Shown: in pieces, positions 1 through 6,378 of the stretch
How positions within the stretch are numbered: the first letter of the stretch is position 1
Layout of the letters: the number at the start of each line of letters is the position of its first letter
Source of the DNA: Nitrospira sp.
Lineage (GTDB): Bacteria > Nitrospirota > JACRHL01
DNA length: 7,313 nucleotides
NCBI GenBank assembly: GCA_026994095.1
Contig: JALWRU010000136.1
Location: forward strand, 1-7,313
Direction of reading: 5' to 3'
Program-made: the position numbers and the translations under genes
Notes under the pieces: generated by a model
Databases searched by the model: none
The model's input: the letters and a program-made list of their open reading frames with translations, nothing else
What the model was told of the DNA's origin: nothing

Positions 1-1337
1 TTTTGATCACCGTCTTTTCCCGCCTGCTGAAAGAGCCGCGCCGCTATCAGGGCAACAAATCGGCCCCCCGTGCACTGGTCATCGCCCCCACCCGTGAGTT
101 GGTGGTACAGATTGAAAAAGACGCCGAGCTGCTGGGTCGGGAGACCGGCCTCAAACGGCTGGTGGTCTACGGCGGTGTGGGTTACGAGCAGCAGCGCACC
201 GACATCGGTGATGGGCCGGATGTGCTGGTGGGCACACCGGGCCGTCTGATCGACTACTTCCGGCAGGGGGTCTACACCCTGGAGGGTATCGAGATTCTGG
301 TGGTGGACGAAGCCGACCGCATGTTTGACATGGGGTTTGTGGACGACCTGCGTTTTATGATGCGGCGCATGCCGCCCCCCGGCGAACGGCAGACCCTGCT
401 CTATTCCGCCACCTTCCCCCAACGGGTGAAGGAGCTGGCCTACGACTACATGCATGAGCCGGTATCGGTGGCGGTCAGCCCGGAGCGGACGACCGCAGAC
501 AAGATCACCGAGGCCATGTATTTCGTCGGCAACCACGAAAAATTCAGCCTGCTGGTGGGGATTTTGCGTGGCATCATCGGCGGCAAAACCATGGTGTTTG
601 TGAATACCAAACGGGTCGGTGAAGACCTGGAGTTCTGGTTTGCTGCCAACGGCATGCAGGCCAGCTTCATCAGCGGTGATGTGCCGCAGAAAAAACGGCT
701 GCGGCTGCTGGAAGAGTTCAAGAGCGGTGAGCTGCCGGTGCTGATTGCCACCGATGTGGCCTCACGCGGGCTGCATATCGACGATGTCAGCCACGTCATC
801 AACTACGACGTGCCGCAGGATGCGGAGGACTATGTTCACCGCATTGGCCGCACCGCTCGTGCCGGGGCCGAGGGTGACGCCATCACCTTTGGCTGCGAGA
901 CCTACTCCGAGTATCTGCTGGGGGTGGAGAATTTTATCGGTCGCAAGATCCCGGTAGCGGCCCCCACCGACGAGTTGTTTGCCGAGGTGGCCATGCCGCG
1001 TCGCAAAAAACGGCCTCGTCCGGACGGCAGTGGTCCGGGGCGTGGTGGTTCGGGTCGGGGCGGCCCCGGGGGTGGCCGTGGCGGCGCTGGTCGTCGTGAT
1101 TCCGGTCGTGGTGGCTCCAGCCGTCCGCCCCGTCGTCGGGATGAGGGGGGTGGTTCCGGCGGTGGCCGCCGGGATGATGTGGCCCGTGCACAGACCCCCG
1201 CTGCCGATGGTAACAATGGCAGTCCATCGGGCAATCAGGCTGGCGGGCCGCCTGCGCAGGGCGCGGCCAAAAAACGGCGTCGTCGTCGGCGTAAAAAACC
1301 GGCCGGTGAGGGGGGCGCTGCCCCCACGCCTTCTTAA
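1..1337 (+). CDS. rhlB: RhlB-like DEAD-box ATP-dependent RNA helicase, 5' end missing
   Basis: An ATP-dependent RNA unwinding enzyme of the DEAD-box family. In bacteria that have it, RhlB acts in mRNA turnover, often bound to RNase E. The reading frame is open from the window's first bases, so the Q motif and Walker A (motif I) lie upstream. Counting from the TTG codon at 3, I see motif Ia PTREL (29-33), TPGR (78-81), DEAD (102-105), SAT (135-137), the motif IV region VFVNTKR (198-204), motif V region ATDVASRG (249-256) and motif VI HRIGRTARAG (279-288). The stretch after motif VI (YSEYL, then ENFIGRKIPV) resembles RhlB more than RhlE or SrmB. From about residue 332 a low-complexity tail of some 113 residues is rich in RGG/GRGG and ends with KKRRRRRRKK followed by a short neutral end. 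The helicase assignment is very safe; the RhlB subtype is likely. Confidence 0.93.
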   Translation, partial: LITVFSRLLKEPRRYQGNKSAPRALVIAPTRELVVQIEKDAELLGRETGLKRLVVYGGVGYEQQRTDIGDGPDVLVGTPGRLIDYFRQGVYTLEGIEILVVDEADRMFDMGFVDDLRFMMRRMPPPGERQTLLYSATFPQRVKELAYDYMHEPVSVAVSPERTTADKITEAMYFVGNHEKFSLLVGILRGIIGGKTMVFVNTKRVGEDLEFWFAANGMQASFISGDVPQKKRLRLLEEFKSGELPVLIATDVASRGLHIDDVSHVINYDVPQDAEDYVHRIGRTARAGAEGDAITFGCETYSEYLLGVENFIGRKIPVAAPTDELFAEVAMPRRKKRPRPDGSGPGRGGSGRGGPGGGRGGAGRRDSGRGGSSRPPRRRDEGGGSGGGRRDDVARAQTPAADGNNGSPSGNQAGGPPAQGAAKKRRRRRRKKPAGEGGAAPTPS

Positions 1338-1366
1338 AAAAAGCGTCTTGCTGTTACCATAACGGG

Positions 1367-2707
1367 GTGAAGCTCACCCCTCCAACCACCGCCCGCTTTG
1401 GCCGCGCCCTGCGCCCGCTACTGGCGGCCTTGCTGCTGCTGTCAGCCGCCTGTGGCGGGGGCAGCGATGAGGTCATCACCACGACGCGGGTATCGGTCTC
1501 CTCCAACGGGGTGCAGGCCGACAACGACAGCAGTCGCAGCGCACTCAGCGGCGATGGCCGCTATGTGGTGTTCGACTCCCTTGCCGCCAATCTGGTGGCT
1601 GGTGATACCAACGGTCTGACCGATATCTTTCTGCACGATACCGAGACCGGCATCACCACCCGCCTGTCGGTGGACAGCAACGGTGTCGAGGCCAATGGCG
1701 ACAGCCTGCGCCCGGACATCAGTGACGATGGCCGCTATGTGGTGTTTGAGTCGCTGGCCAGCAATCTGGTGGCCAGCGACAGCAACGGGTTTGCCGACAT
1801 CTATCTGCACGACACCACCACCGGCATCACCAGCCGGGTCTCGACCAGCGCGTTTCCCATTGAAACCAACAACCATAGCCGCCGTCCGCGCATCAGCGGT
1901 GACGGTTCGACCGTGGTGTTTACCTCCCTGGCCAGTAACCTGATTTCAGTGGATTTGAACAACCTCGAAGACCTGTTCATCTACCGTATGGCCAACGGTA
2001 CCACTGAACGCATATCGCTGGCGGTGGGGGGCGGCGAGAGCAACGGGGTCAGTAACGAGCCAAGCATCAGTAACGATGGTCGTTACGTGGCCATGCTGTC
2101 TGCGGCCAGCAATCTGGTGGTTGGCGATACCAATAACCAGACCGATATCTTTGTGCGGGACACGGTGCAGAACAGCACCCGCCGGGTGTGGGTGAACAGC
2201 GAGCCGATGCTGGCCCCCACCGGGGAGATTCGCCCCGAGATCGGCGGTGATGGCCGCATGGTGGCGTTCTCATCCACCTCTGACAATGTGGTGGCCGGGG
2301 ACGACAATGCCAGCCGTGATGTGTTTGTGGTGGACGTGACCTCCCTGTCGGTGCGACGGGTATCGCTGGATAGTTTTGGCGGGCAGGTGGCCGGTGACAG
2401 CTTTCGGCCTCACATCAACGGAGACAGCCGTTTTGTGGTGTTTGGTTCGGACTCCGCGGTACTGGTGCCGGGGGATACCAACAACAAAAGCGATGTCTTT
2501 GTGCACGATCTGGATACCGCCAATACCAGGCGGGTGTCACTCGGTGTGCTGGGCACAGAGGGGACCGGGCTGATCGACGATCCGGCCATCAGCGATAGCG
2601 GTGAGCACGTGGTATTTCGCTCTCAGGACACCGCATTGGTGACGGGGGATGACAACCTTAAGGATGACATCTTTCGGGCGCTCAATACCCTGTTCGGGGT
2701 GCCGTAA
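1367..2707 (+). CDS. Exported PD40/TolB-like seven-bladed beta-propeller, probable lipoprotein
   Basis: A predicted exported protein of 446 residues and unknown function. It starts with GTG 29 bp after the helicase stop. The N-terminus has arginines, a hydrophobic run LLAALLLL (18-25) and Cys29 in SAAC followed by GGG. This looks like a lipoprotein signal, although Ser at -3 departs from the usual Leu/Val/Ile. Residues 59-446 are seven tandem repeats starting at 59, 117, 175, 233, 291, 349 and 407. The first six are exactly 58 residues. Each carries a DGRYVVF-like strand, then NLV-GD-N---D-F--D, then TRRVS. The last repeat is short (40 residues), and residues 37-58 supply its missing end, as in a propeller closed by its N-terminal strand. 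This repeat type is known as PD40/WD40-like or TolB-like. No enzyme motif is visible; a scaffold or ligand-binding role is inference. It may be co-transcribed with rhlB. Confidence 0.88.
   Translation: MKLTPPTTARFGRALRPLLAALLLLSAACGGGSDEVITTTRVSVSSNGVQADNDSSRSALSGDGRYVVFDSLAANLVAGDTNGLTDIFLHDTETGITTRLSVDSNGVEANGDSLRPDISDDGRYVVFESLASNLVASDSNGFADIYLHDTTTGITSRVSTSAFPIETNNHSRRPRISGDGSTVVFTSLASNLISVDLNNLEDLFIYRMANGTTERISLAVGGGESNGVSNEPSISNDGRYVAMLSAASNLVVGDTNNQTDIFVRDTVQNSTRRVWVNSEPMLAPTGEIRPEIGGDGRMVAFSSTSDNVVAGDDNASRDVFVVDVTSLSVRRVSLDSFGGQVAGDSFRPHINGDSRFVVFGSDSAVLVPGDTNNKSDVFVHDLDTANTRRVSLGVLGTEGTGLIDDPAISDSGEHVVFRSQDTALVTGDDNLKDDIFRALNTLFGVP
1541..2704 (+). repeat. Seven tandem 174-bp (58-codon) coding repeats
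   Basis: Six full units and one short unit follow each other without any insertion or deletion. They are diverged at the DNA level. The clearest identity is gatggccgctatgtggtgtt, present at 1553 and again at 1727, exactly 174 bases apart. The protein consensus contains D-x-N-x-x-x-D at repeat positions 22-28 in all seven units. Confidence 0.9.
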
Positions 2708-2723
2708 CGGCGGCTGTGGGGGC

Positions 2724-3083
2724 TTACCGGGAGGATCCGCCGGATACAGTGACCACCGTGTGGATGCCCCCGCGCACATAAAAATCCCCGACCACGGTCA
2801 TTTTTCTGGGCTGACAGGCGGCCATGAGATCGTCCAGAATACGGTTGGTGACGGCCTCATGAAAATGGCCCTCGTCGCGAAACGACCACAGGTACAGCTT
2901 GAGGGATTTCAGCTCGATGCAGGTGTCGCCGGGGACGTATCGAATATCGATGGTGGCAAAGTCCGGCTGGCCGGTTTTGGGGCAGACACAGGTAAACTCC
3001 GGGCAGTTAAAATGGATTTCGTAGTCCCGCTCCGGGTTGGGGTTGTCAAAGGTCTCCAGGGTTTGGCTGGGTTGGGTGCTCAC
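2724..3083 (-). CDS. queF: NADPH-dependent 7-cyano-7-deazaguanine reductase (preQ1 synthase), short form
   Basis: Reduces the nitrile of preQ0 to the aminomethyl group of preQ1 with NADPH, in the cytoplasmic pathway to the queuosine tRNA modification. With the GTG at 3083 the protein has 119 residues and begins STQPSQTLETF after the initiator, as short QueF proteins typically do. CPKTGQPDF at 34-42 supplies the thioimide-forming Cys34 and the acid Asp41. ELKSLKLY at 58-65 is the QueF family motif, and FHE at 74-76 holds the conserved His-Glu pair. An in-frame ATG at 3170 would add 29 residues, but it overlaps a likely -10 element and the extra residues do not look like QueF, so I prefer the GTG. 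No strong Shine-Dalgarno precedes it. The gene is convergent with the propeller gene (16 bp apart) and divergent from plsC. Family and function are very secure; the start is fairly secure. Confidence 0.95.
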   Translation of the reverse strand: MSTQPSQTLETFDNPNPERDYEIHFNCPEFTCVCPKTGQPDFATIDIRYVPGDTCIELKSLKLYLWSFRDEGHFHEAVTNRILDDLMAACQPRKMTVVGDFYVRGGIHTVVTVSGGSSR

Positions 3084-3168
3084 GGGTATGATTCGCTTGT
3101 GTAATGTGGTGTCGCGGGTGGGGCGGTCACCGATCCAATGGAAATTAAGAAGGTCAGAAGTGCGCCCC

Positions 3169-3174
3169 ATTCTA
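3169..3174 (-). promoter_or_regulatory. Probable -10 element for queF
   Basis: On the minus strand the hexamer reads TAGAAT, five of six matches to the sigma-70 consensus. Transcription would begin near 3162, leaving a leader of about 80 bases before the GTG at 3083. No good -35 hexamer is visible at 16-18 bases upstream, so this is tentative. If it is right, the ATG at 3170 cannot be the start codon. Confidence 0.4.
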
Positions 3175-3197
3175 CCCCAATGTGACCGGTTAAGCGG

Positions 3198-3992
3198 GTG
3201 AAACAACGGTGGATTTATACCCGCCTGCTGCTGAGTCTGTTGACCGCAGGCATTGCCGCATGGCCCGCCCTGTGGAAGCGCCGTAACGACCCTAAGGCGG
3301 AACGGGCCTACCTGTGTGAGCGGGCGGTGGTGTGGGCCCGTCGTTGTGTGGCCATTGCCGGTGGCAAGAAGGTGGTGGTGGCGGGGCTGGAGCAGGTGCC
3401 GGACGACAAGCCGGTGCTGTATGTGGCCAACCATCAGGGTGCGCTGGACATCCCCCTGTTGATGGGCTATCTGCCCGGCTGTCCGGTGTTTGTCGCCAAG
3501 CAGGAGTTGTTTAACATCCCCATTTTAGGCTACTGGATGCGCCGCATCGGCTGTATGCCGCTGGACCGCAGCCGCGCCCGTTCGGCACTGGTCACCCTTG
3601 AAGCCGCTGCCGGGCATGTCCATGAGGGCCGGCGGCTGGTGATCTTCCCGGAGGGTACCCGCAGCCGCGATCCTTACGGTCGCATGGCCCCGTTCAAGCG
3701 GGGCAGCCTGCGGCTGGCGTTGATGGCCGGGGCGGTGGTGGTGCCGGTGATGGTGGAGGGCAGTCGCTTTCTGCTGAGTTCGGCCCGGCAGGACGGTGGG
3801 TCGCAGAATGGCGAGGTACGGATTGTGGTGGGCACCCCGGTGGATACCACCATCCTGGATGAGCCGCAAAAAAAGGCCCTGCCGCAGGCCCTGCATGACG
3901 AGATTGATCACATGCGACAGGCCCAGCAGTTGGGTCTGCCCGCACCGGACCCGGAACCCGAACCCCAGCCGACCGCACAGGAACCCACGTGA
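3198..3992 (+). CDS. plsC: 1-acyl-sn-glycerol-3-phosphate acyltransferase (PlsC/LPLAT family)
   Basis: Transfers an acyl group to the sn-2 position of lysophosphatidate to give phosphatidate, the precursor of membrane phospholipids, at the inner face of the cytoplasmic membrane. The 264-residue protein starts with GTG and has a hydrophobic segment at about 9-25, suitable as a membrane anchor. The acyltransferase blocks appear in order: NHQGALD (78-84), giving the catalytic H-x4-D pair His79/Asp84; the glycerophosphate-binding region around 101-124 (KQELF to DR); FPEGTRS (150-156); and VVVPVMVEG (180-188). Many relatives have Ser where this protein has Gly81. The C-terminus ends in a Pro/Glu-rich tail after about residue 248. 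Its stop overlaps the next start by 4 bp, so the two genes are probably one transcript. The family is very secure. Acyl donor and exact acceptor cannot be read from sequence, and other LPLAT roles such as lyso-ornithine lipid acylation remain possible. Confidence 0.92.
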   Translation: MKQRWIYTRLLLSLLTAGIAAWPALWKRRNDPKAERAYLCERAVVWARRCVAIAGGKKVVVAGLEQVPDDKPVLYVANHQGALDIPLLMGYLPGCPVFVAKQELFNIPILGYWMRRIGCMPLDRSRARSALVTLEAAAGHVHEGRRLVIFPEGTRSRDPYGRMAPFKRGSLRLALMAGAVVVPVMVEGSRFLLSSARQDGGSQNGEVRIVVGTPVDTTILDEPQKKALPQALHDEIDHMRQAQQLGLPAPDPEPEPQPTAQEPT

Positions 3993-5548
3993 AAATTACC
4001 CTGGTCAACAGCTTTGCCCGCCCCTTCGACAATGCGGTGGCGGCCGCCCGGACCTGTTACGCCGCCGGGGGGGTGGTCACCGCCGAACAGGTGGCGGGGC
4101 TGCATCTGGACGACCCGGCCAAACAGCAGCGTGCCGCCGAGCGCAAACACGCCCTCGCTGCCAGCGTCTATGAAGCGGGCCACCACACCACCCTGCAACA
4201 CGCCCACCTGCAATTTGCGATGGAGGGGGTGTCGCGCCAGTTCATCTGGTCGTTTCTGCACAGCCATCCGTTTTATAACTCCGAGCAGGTCAGCCAGCGT
4301 TATGTGTCGGTCAGCCCGGATCAGGTCTATCTGCCAGAGGGGCTGACCCCGGCCCAGCGCAGTTTTTATCTGGCGGCGGTGGGCCGTCGCATGGACGATT
4401 ACAACCGCCTGTGCGAGGCGCTCACACCGCTGGTAGGGGACGCCTACGGGGCGCTGTTCCCGGCCCGTGCAGACCGGCCTCGGGGTGTCAAAGACATTCA
4501 AAAAAAGGCCCAGGAGGTAGCCCGCTATGTGTTGCCGGTGGGGGTAACCGCCTACCTGTACCACACCATCAGCCTGCTGACCCTGCTGCGTTACCGAAGG
4601 ATGATGGATCACTTCGATACCCCCACCGAGCAGCGTCGGGTGGTGGAGGAGATGGTGCGGCAGGTGGTGGCGCTGGACCCGGATATTGAGCCGTTACTGG
4701 AAGAGCCGCTGCCCATTGAGGCCACGCGGGAGTATCAGTTGCGGGCCGAGATGGCGGCATCGTCCCGCCCGAAAGACTTTTGCGATACCTTTGATGCGGA
4801 GTTGGCGGGCCGCACCTCGAAGCTGATCGACTGGTCGGCCAATGCCGAAACCACGCTGGCGCGGGCGGTGCGTGAGGTATTGGGGTTGAGTCGATTACAG
4901 CTGTCCGACGACGACGCCATTAAGCAGGTGCTGGACCCGTCGGTGAACGGCCTGCTGGGGGAGACCCTCAATCTGAAGGGCCACGGCAAACTGGCCCGCA
5001 CACTGGTGCATCCCCACTACAGCTTTGCCAAAAAACTGTCTCATACCGCCGACAGTCAGGACCAACGTCACCGCATGACCCCGGCCTCGCGCCCGGTGCT
5101 GGCGGCCCATCTGCACAGCGACCCGGACTACATTACCCCGCCGTTGTTACAGGAGGCCCCCGAACTGGAGGCGCTCTATCACGACGCCATGAGCAGCGCC
5201 TGGGAGGACATGGCCGAGTTGTCGCGTCTGGGGGCGTCTGCCGACGACGTGCAGTATTTGCTGCCCAACGCGGTGTCGGTGCGCTTTACCGAGAGCGGCG
5301 ATCTGGCGGCGCTGCACCACAAGATGGCCATGCGGCTCTGTTACAACGCCCAGGAGGAGATCTGGGCGGCGTCTTTGGACGAGGCCGAGCAGATCAGAGC
5401 GGTGCATCCGCGTATCGGCGGCTACCTGTTGCCCCCCTGTGGCCTGCGGGATCTGGCAAAGGTGCGCCCGGTCTGCCCGGAGGGCGACCGCTACTGCGGG
5501 GTCAAGGTGTGGCGGCTGGATTTGAAAGAGTACACCCGCCGGATTTAG
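3989..5548 (+). CDS. thyX: Double-length ThyX-family protein (FAD-dependent thymidylate synthase-like), tandem domains
   Basis: Classical ThyX makes dTMP from dUMP using methylene-tetrahydrofolate, FAD and NADPH, and is roughly 220-250 residues long. This protein has 519 residues and appears to hold two ThyX-like halves. The first half has GHHTTLQHA (64-72), SRQF (82-85), then SEQVSQRYV (98-106), recalling the end of the ThyX signature RHRxxSxNExSxR, but with HSH (91-93) where RHR is expected. ARYVLPVGVT follows at 178-187. The second half has QRHR (359-362) followed by MTPASRP instead of the Ser-Asn-Glu part, LPN at 425-427, and RLCYNAQEEI (449-458), a good match to the C-terminal ThyX helix. 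It ends with a Cys-rich stretch (Cys484, Cys496, Cys503, with CPEGDRYCG). It starts with GTG inside the plsC stop. Family membership is solid. Whether it makes dTMP, or does another flavin-dependent reaction, is open. Confidence 0.82.
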   Translation: MKITLVNSFARPFDNAVAAARTCYAAGGVVTAEQVAGLHLDDPAKQQRAAERKHALAASVYEAGHHTTLQHAHLQFAMEGVSRQFIWSFLHSHPFYNSEQVSQRYVSVSPDQVYLPEGLTPAQRSFYLAAVGRRMDDYNRLCEALTPLVGDAYGALFPARADRPRGVKDIQKKAQEVARYVLPVGVTAYLYHTISLLTLLRYRRMMDHFDTPTEQRRVVEEMVRQVVALDPDIEPLLEEPLPIEATREYQLRAEMAASSRPKDFCDTFDAELAGRTSKLIDWSANAETTLARAVREVLGLSRLQLSDDDAIKQVLDPSVNGLLGETLNLKGHGKLARTLVHPHYSFAKKLSHTADSQDQRHRMTPASRPVLAAHLHSDPDYITPPLLQEAPELEALYHDAMSSAWEDMAELSRLGASADDVQYLLPNAVSVRFTESGDLAALHHKMAMRLCYNAQEEIWAASLDEAEQIRAVHPRIGGYLLPPCGLRDLAKVRPVCPEGDRYCGVKVWRLDLKEYTRRI

Positions 5549-5582
5549 GCCGGTCGGGAGTGCGGCCGCCTACCGCACCGGC
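5549..5582. terminator. Imperfect inverted repeat between convergent genes, possible bidirectional terminator
   Basis: Between the thyX stop and the end of the convergent lipoprotein gene, GCCGG (5549-5553) can pair with CCGGC (5578-5582), and inside it TGCGG (5561-5565) with CCGCA (5573-5577), with a bulge on the left arm only. There is no T tract on either side, so it is at best an atypical terminator. Confidence 0.3.
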
Positions 5583-6220
5583 ACACGTAGATGGTCGCCG
5601 TCGGCGCGGCTCATGGGGATGTCGAACTGAAGTATCTCCAGCAGGTCGTCCTCACCGGCCTTGATGGCGGCTATGCTGCGTTTCTCGATCGTGACACGGG
5701 CCATCAGGTGGGTCACCTGCGGCTGCACCTCGATCGATTCATACAGCAAAAACGGGTCGTAGGCAGCGTCGACCACAGCGGCGGAGCCATCCTGCCGCAA
5801 GACCAGCGGGATCTCCACTGGCGGGGTGTCGGCATCACTGTCCCGACTGGTGTAGACACCATCGGTATATTGACTGCGGGCCTGATCAAAGTAGCGGCGA
5901 CGCTGGGCGCGGGTCTGCTTCGATACATCAAACAACTGCATCTTGCGGATGGACACATGGCTGTCGGTCTGGCGGGAGGTGCCCAGCCAGTTGTTGCGGG
6001 TGCGGCAGAACACCTGAATACGGTTGCCGGGCAGGGCGTCCCCGGCTGGATCGGCAGACAGGATCACATCCACCTGCCAGCCGTCCACCACCGGAAAGGT
6101 CGTCTCCGGCAGGTAGCTGACCGGGCGGGTGGTGGCACAGGCGGTCAGCCCGACCGTCAGCAGCATCAGGACCAGCCGGAGTGGCAGCCGGGGGCGGCAG
6201 GAGGGGGGTACGGTCGGCAT
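5570..6220 (-). CDS. Small predicted lipoprotein of unknown function
   Basis: A 216-residue protein that I cannot assign to a family. The start at 6220 is supported by GAGGAG seven bases upstream and by a clear lipoprotein signal: arginines at 9-15, a hydrophobic core LVLMLLTVGL (16-25) and lipobox LTAC with Cys28 as the lipidated residue. Ala at +2 does not signal inner-membrane retention, so outer-membrane sorting is likely. The mature part, after a short TTRPVSYLPET linker, looks mixed alpha/beta. It has one basic, probably helical segment around 101-117 (KQTRAQRRRYFDQAR) and a polar stretch SRDSDADTPP (125-134), and ends with hydrophobic alternation typical of strands. Only one cysteine (Cys72) lies in the mature part. 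It stands alone between convergent thyX and divergent iron-sulfur genes, so context gives no clue to its role. A long open frame on the other strand is a GC-rich shadow. Confidence 0.8.
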   Translation of the reverse strand: MPTVPPSCRPRLPLRLVLMLLTVGLTACATTRPVSYLPETTFPVVDGWQVDVILSADPAGDALPGNRIQVFCRTRNNWLGTSRQTDSHVSIRKMQLFDVSKQTRAQRRRYFDQARSQYTDGVYTSRDSDADTPPVEIPLVLRQDGSAAVVDAAYDPFLLYESIEVQPQVTHLMARVTIEKRSIAAIKAGEDDLLEILQFDIPMSRADGDHLRVPVR

Positions 6221-6227
6221 AGGGATT

Positions 6228-6233
6228 CTCCTC
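6228..6233 (-). promoter_or_regulatory. Ribosome binding site of the lipoprotein gene
   Basis: GAGGAG on the minus strand, seven bases before the ATG at 6220. It is the best Shine-Dalgarno in the window and fixes this start over an in-frame ATG at 6352, which would put 44 residues in front of the signal peptide. Confidence 0.75.
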
Positions 6234-6248
6234 AGAGCAGGTTCCGGC

Positions 6249-6254
6249 AGTATA
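6249..6254 (-). promoter_or_regulatory. Possible -10 element of the lipoprotein gene
   Basis: The minus strand reads TATACT, five of six matches to TATAAT, giving a leader of roughly 20 bases before the ATG at 6220. No clear -35 hexamer is found at 16-18 bases upstream, so an activator may be needed or the call may be wrong. Confidence 0.4.
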
Positions 6255-6258
6255 CCCA

Positions 6259-6291
6259 ACCGGCCACAGCCACGCATTCGTGCCGGTGTGG
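6259..6291. promoter_or_regulatory. Overlapping inverted repeats between divergent promoters, possible operator
   Basis: ACCGGC (6259-6264) is the reverse complement of GCCGGT (6282-6287). Within and overlapping it, CCACA (6264-6268) matches TGTGG (6287-6291) and CACG (6271-6274) matches CGTG (6279-6282). The block sits just upstream of the minus-strand -10 and before the plus-strand promoter at 6309. A role as operator is inference. Confidence 0.3.
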
Positions 6292-6308
6292 TGGAGCGGC
6301 ACAGGTGA

Positions 6309-6338
6309 TTGAGCAACCATGCACCGTCACCGTATGAT
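6309..6338 (+). promoter_or_regulatory. Sigma-70-type promoter of the iron-sulfur protein gene
   Basis: TTGAGC (6309-6314), an 18-base spacer and TATGAT (6333-6338). The -35 matches four and the -10 five of six consensus bases. Transcription would start near 6345, about 34 bases before the ATG. Confidence 0.6.
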
Positions 6339-6378
6339 GGGGCGGTAGCCATCCCCCCTCGCCTTTGAAAGCACGTTT

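Noticed and set aside
979..1362. Plus-strand open frame of 127 residues over the RGG tail
   Set aside because: It comes from reading the GC-rich low-complexity tail in another frame, giving a Val/Ala/Arg-rich product.
1338..1366. A promoter in the gap between rhlB and the propeller gene (TACCAT as -10)
   Set aside because: The hexamer matches only four of six bases and no -35 is found at proper spacing. Read-through from rhlB is equally possible.
1541..2704. CRISPR-like or mobile repeat array
   Set aside because: The 174-base periodicity is in frame, encodes propeller blades and has no spacers or inverted ends.
2708..2742. CGGCGG and CCGCCG as a terminator stem between the propeller gene and queF
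   Set aside because: The loop would be 23 bases with no T tract, and the right arm lies in queF coding sequence. Chance is likely in GC-rich DNA.
3084..3162. A preQ1 riboswitch in the queF leader
   Set aside because: I see no preQ1-type stem with an A-rich tail in front of the start, so no support for a riboswitch.
3908..4612. Minus-strand open frame of 234 residues over the start of the ThyX-like gene
   Set aside because: The plus strand carries clear ThyX family motifs; the antisense frame shows none and is explained by codon bias.
5591..6337. Long open frame on the plus strand opposite the lipoprotein gene (248 residues)
   Set aside because: Its protein has an unnatural composition and no motif, while the minus strand has a Shine-Dalgarno, a lipobox and a natural-looking sequence. 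It is a shadow caused by high GC.
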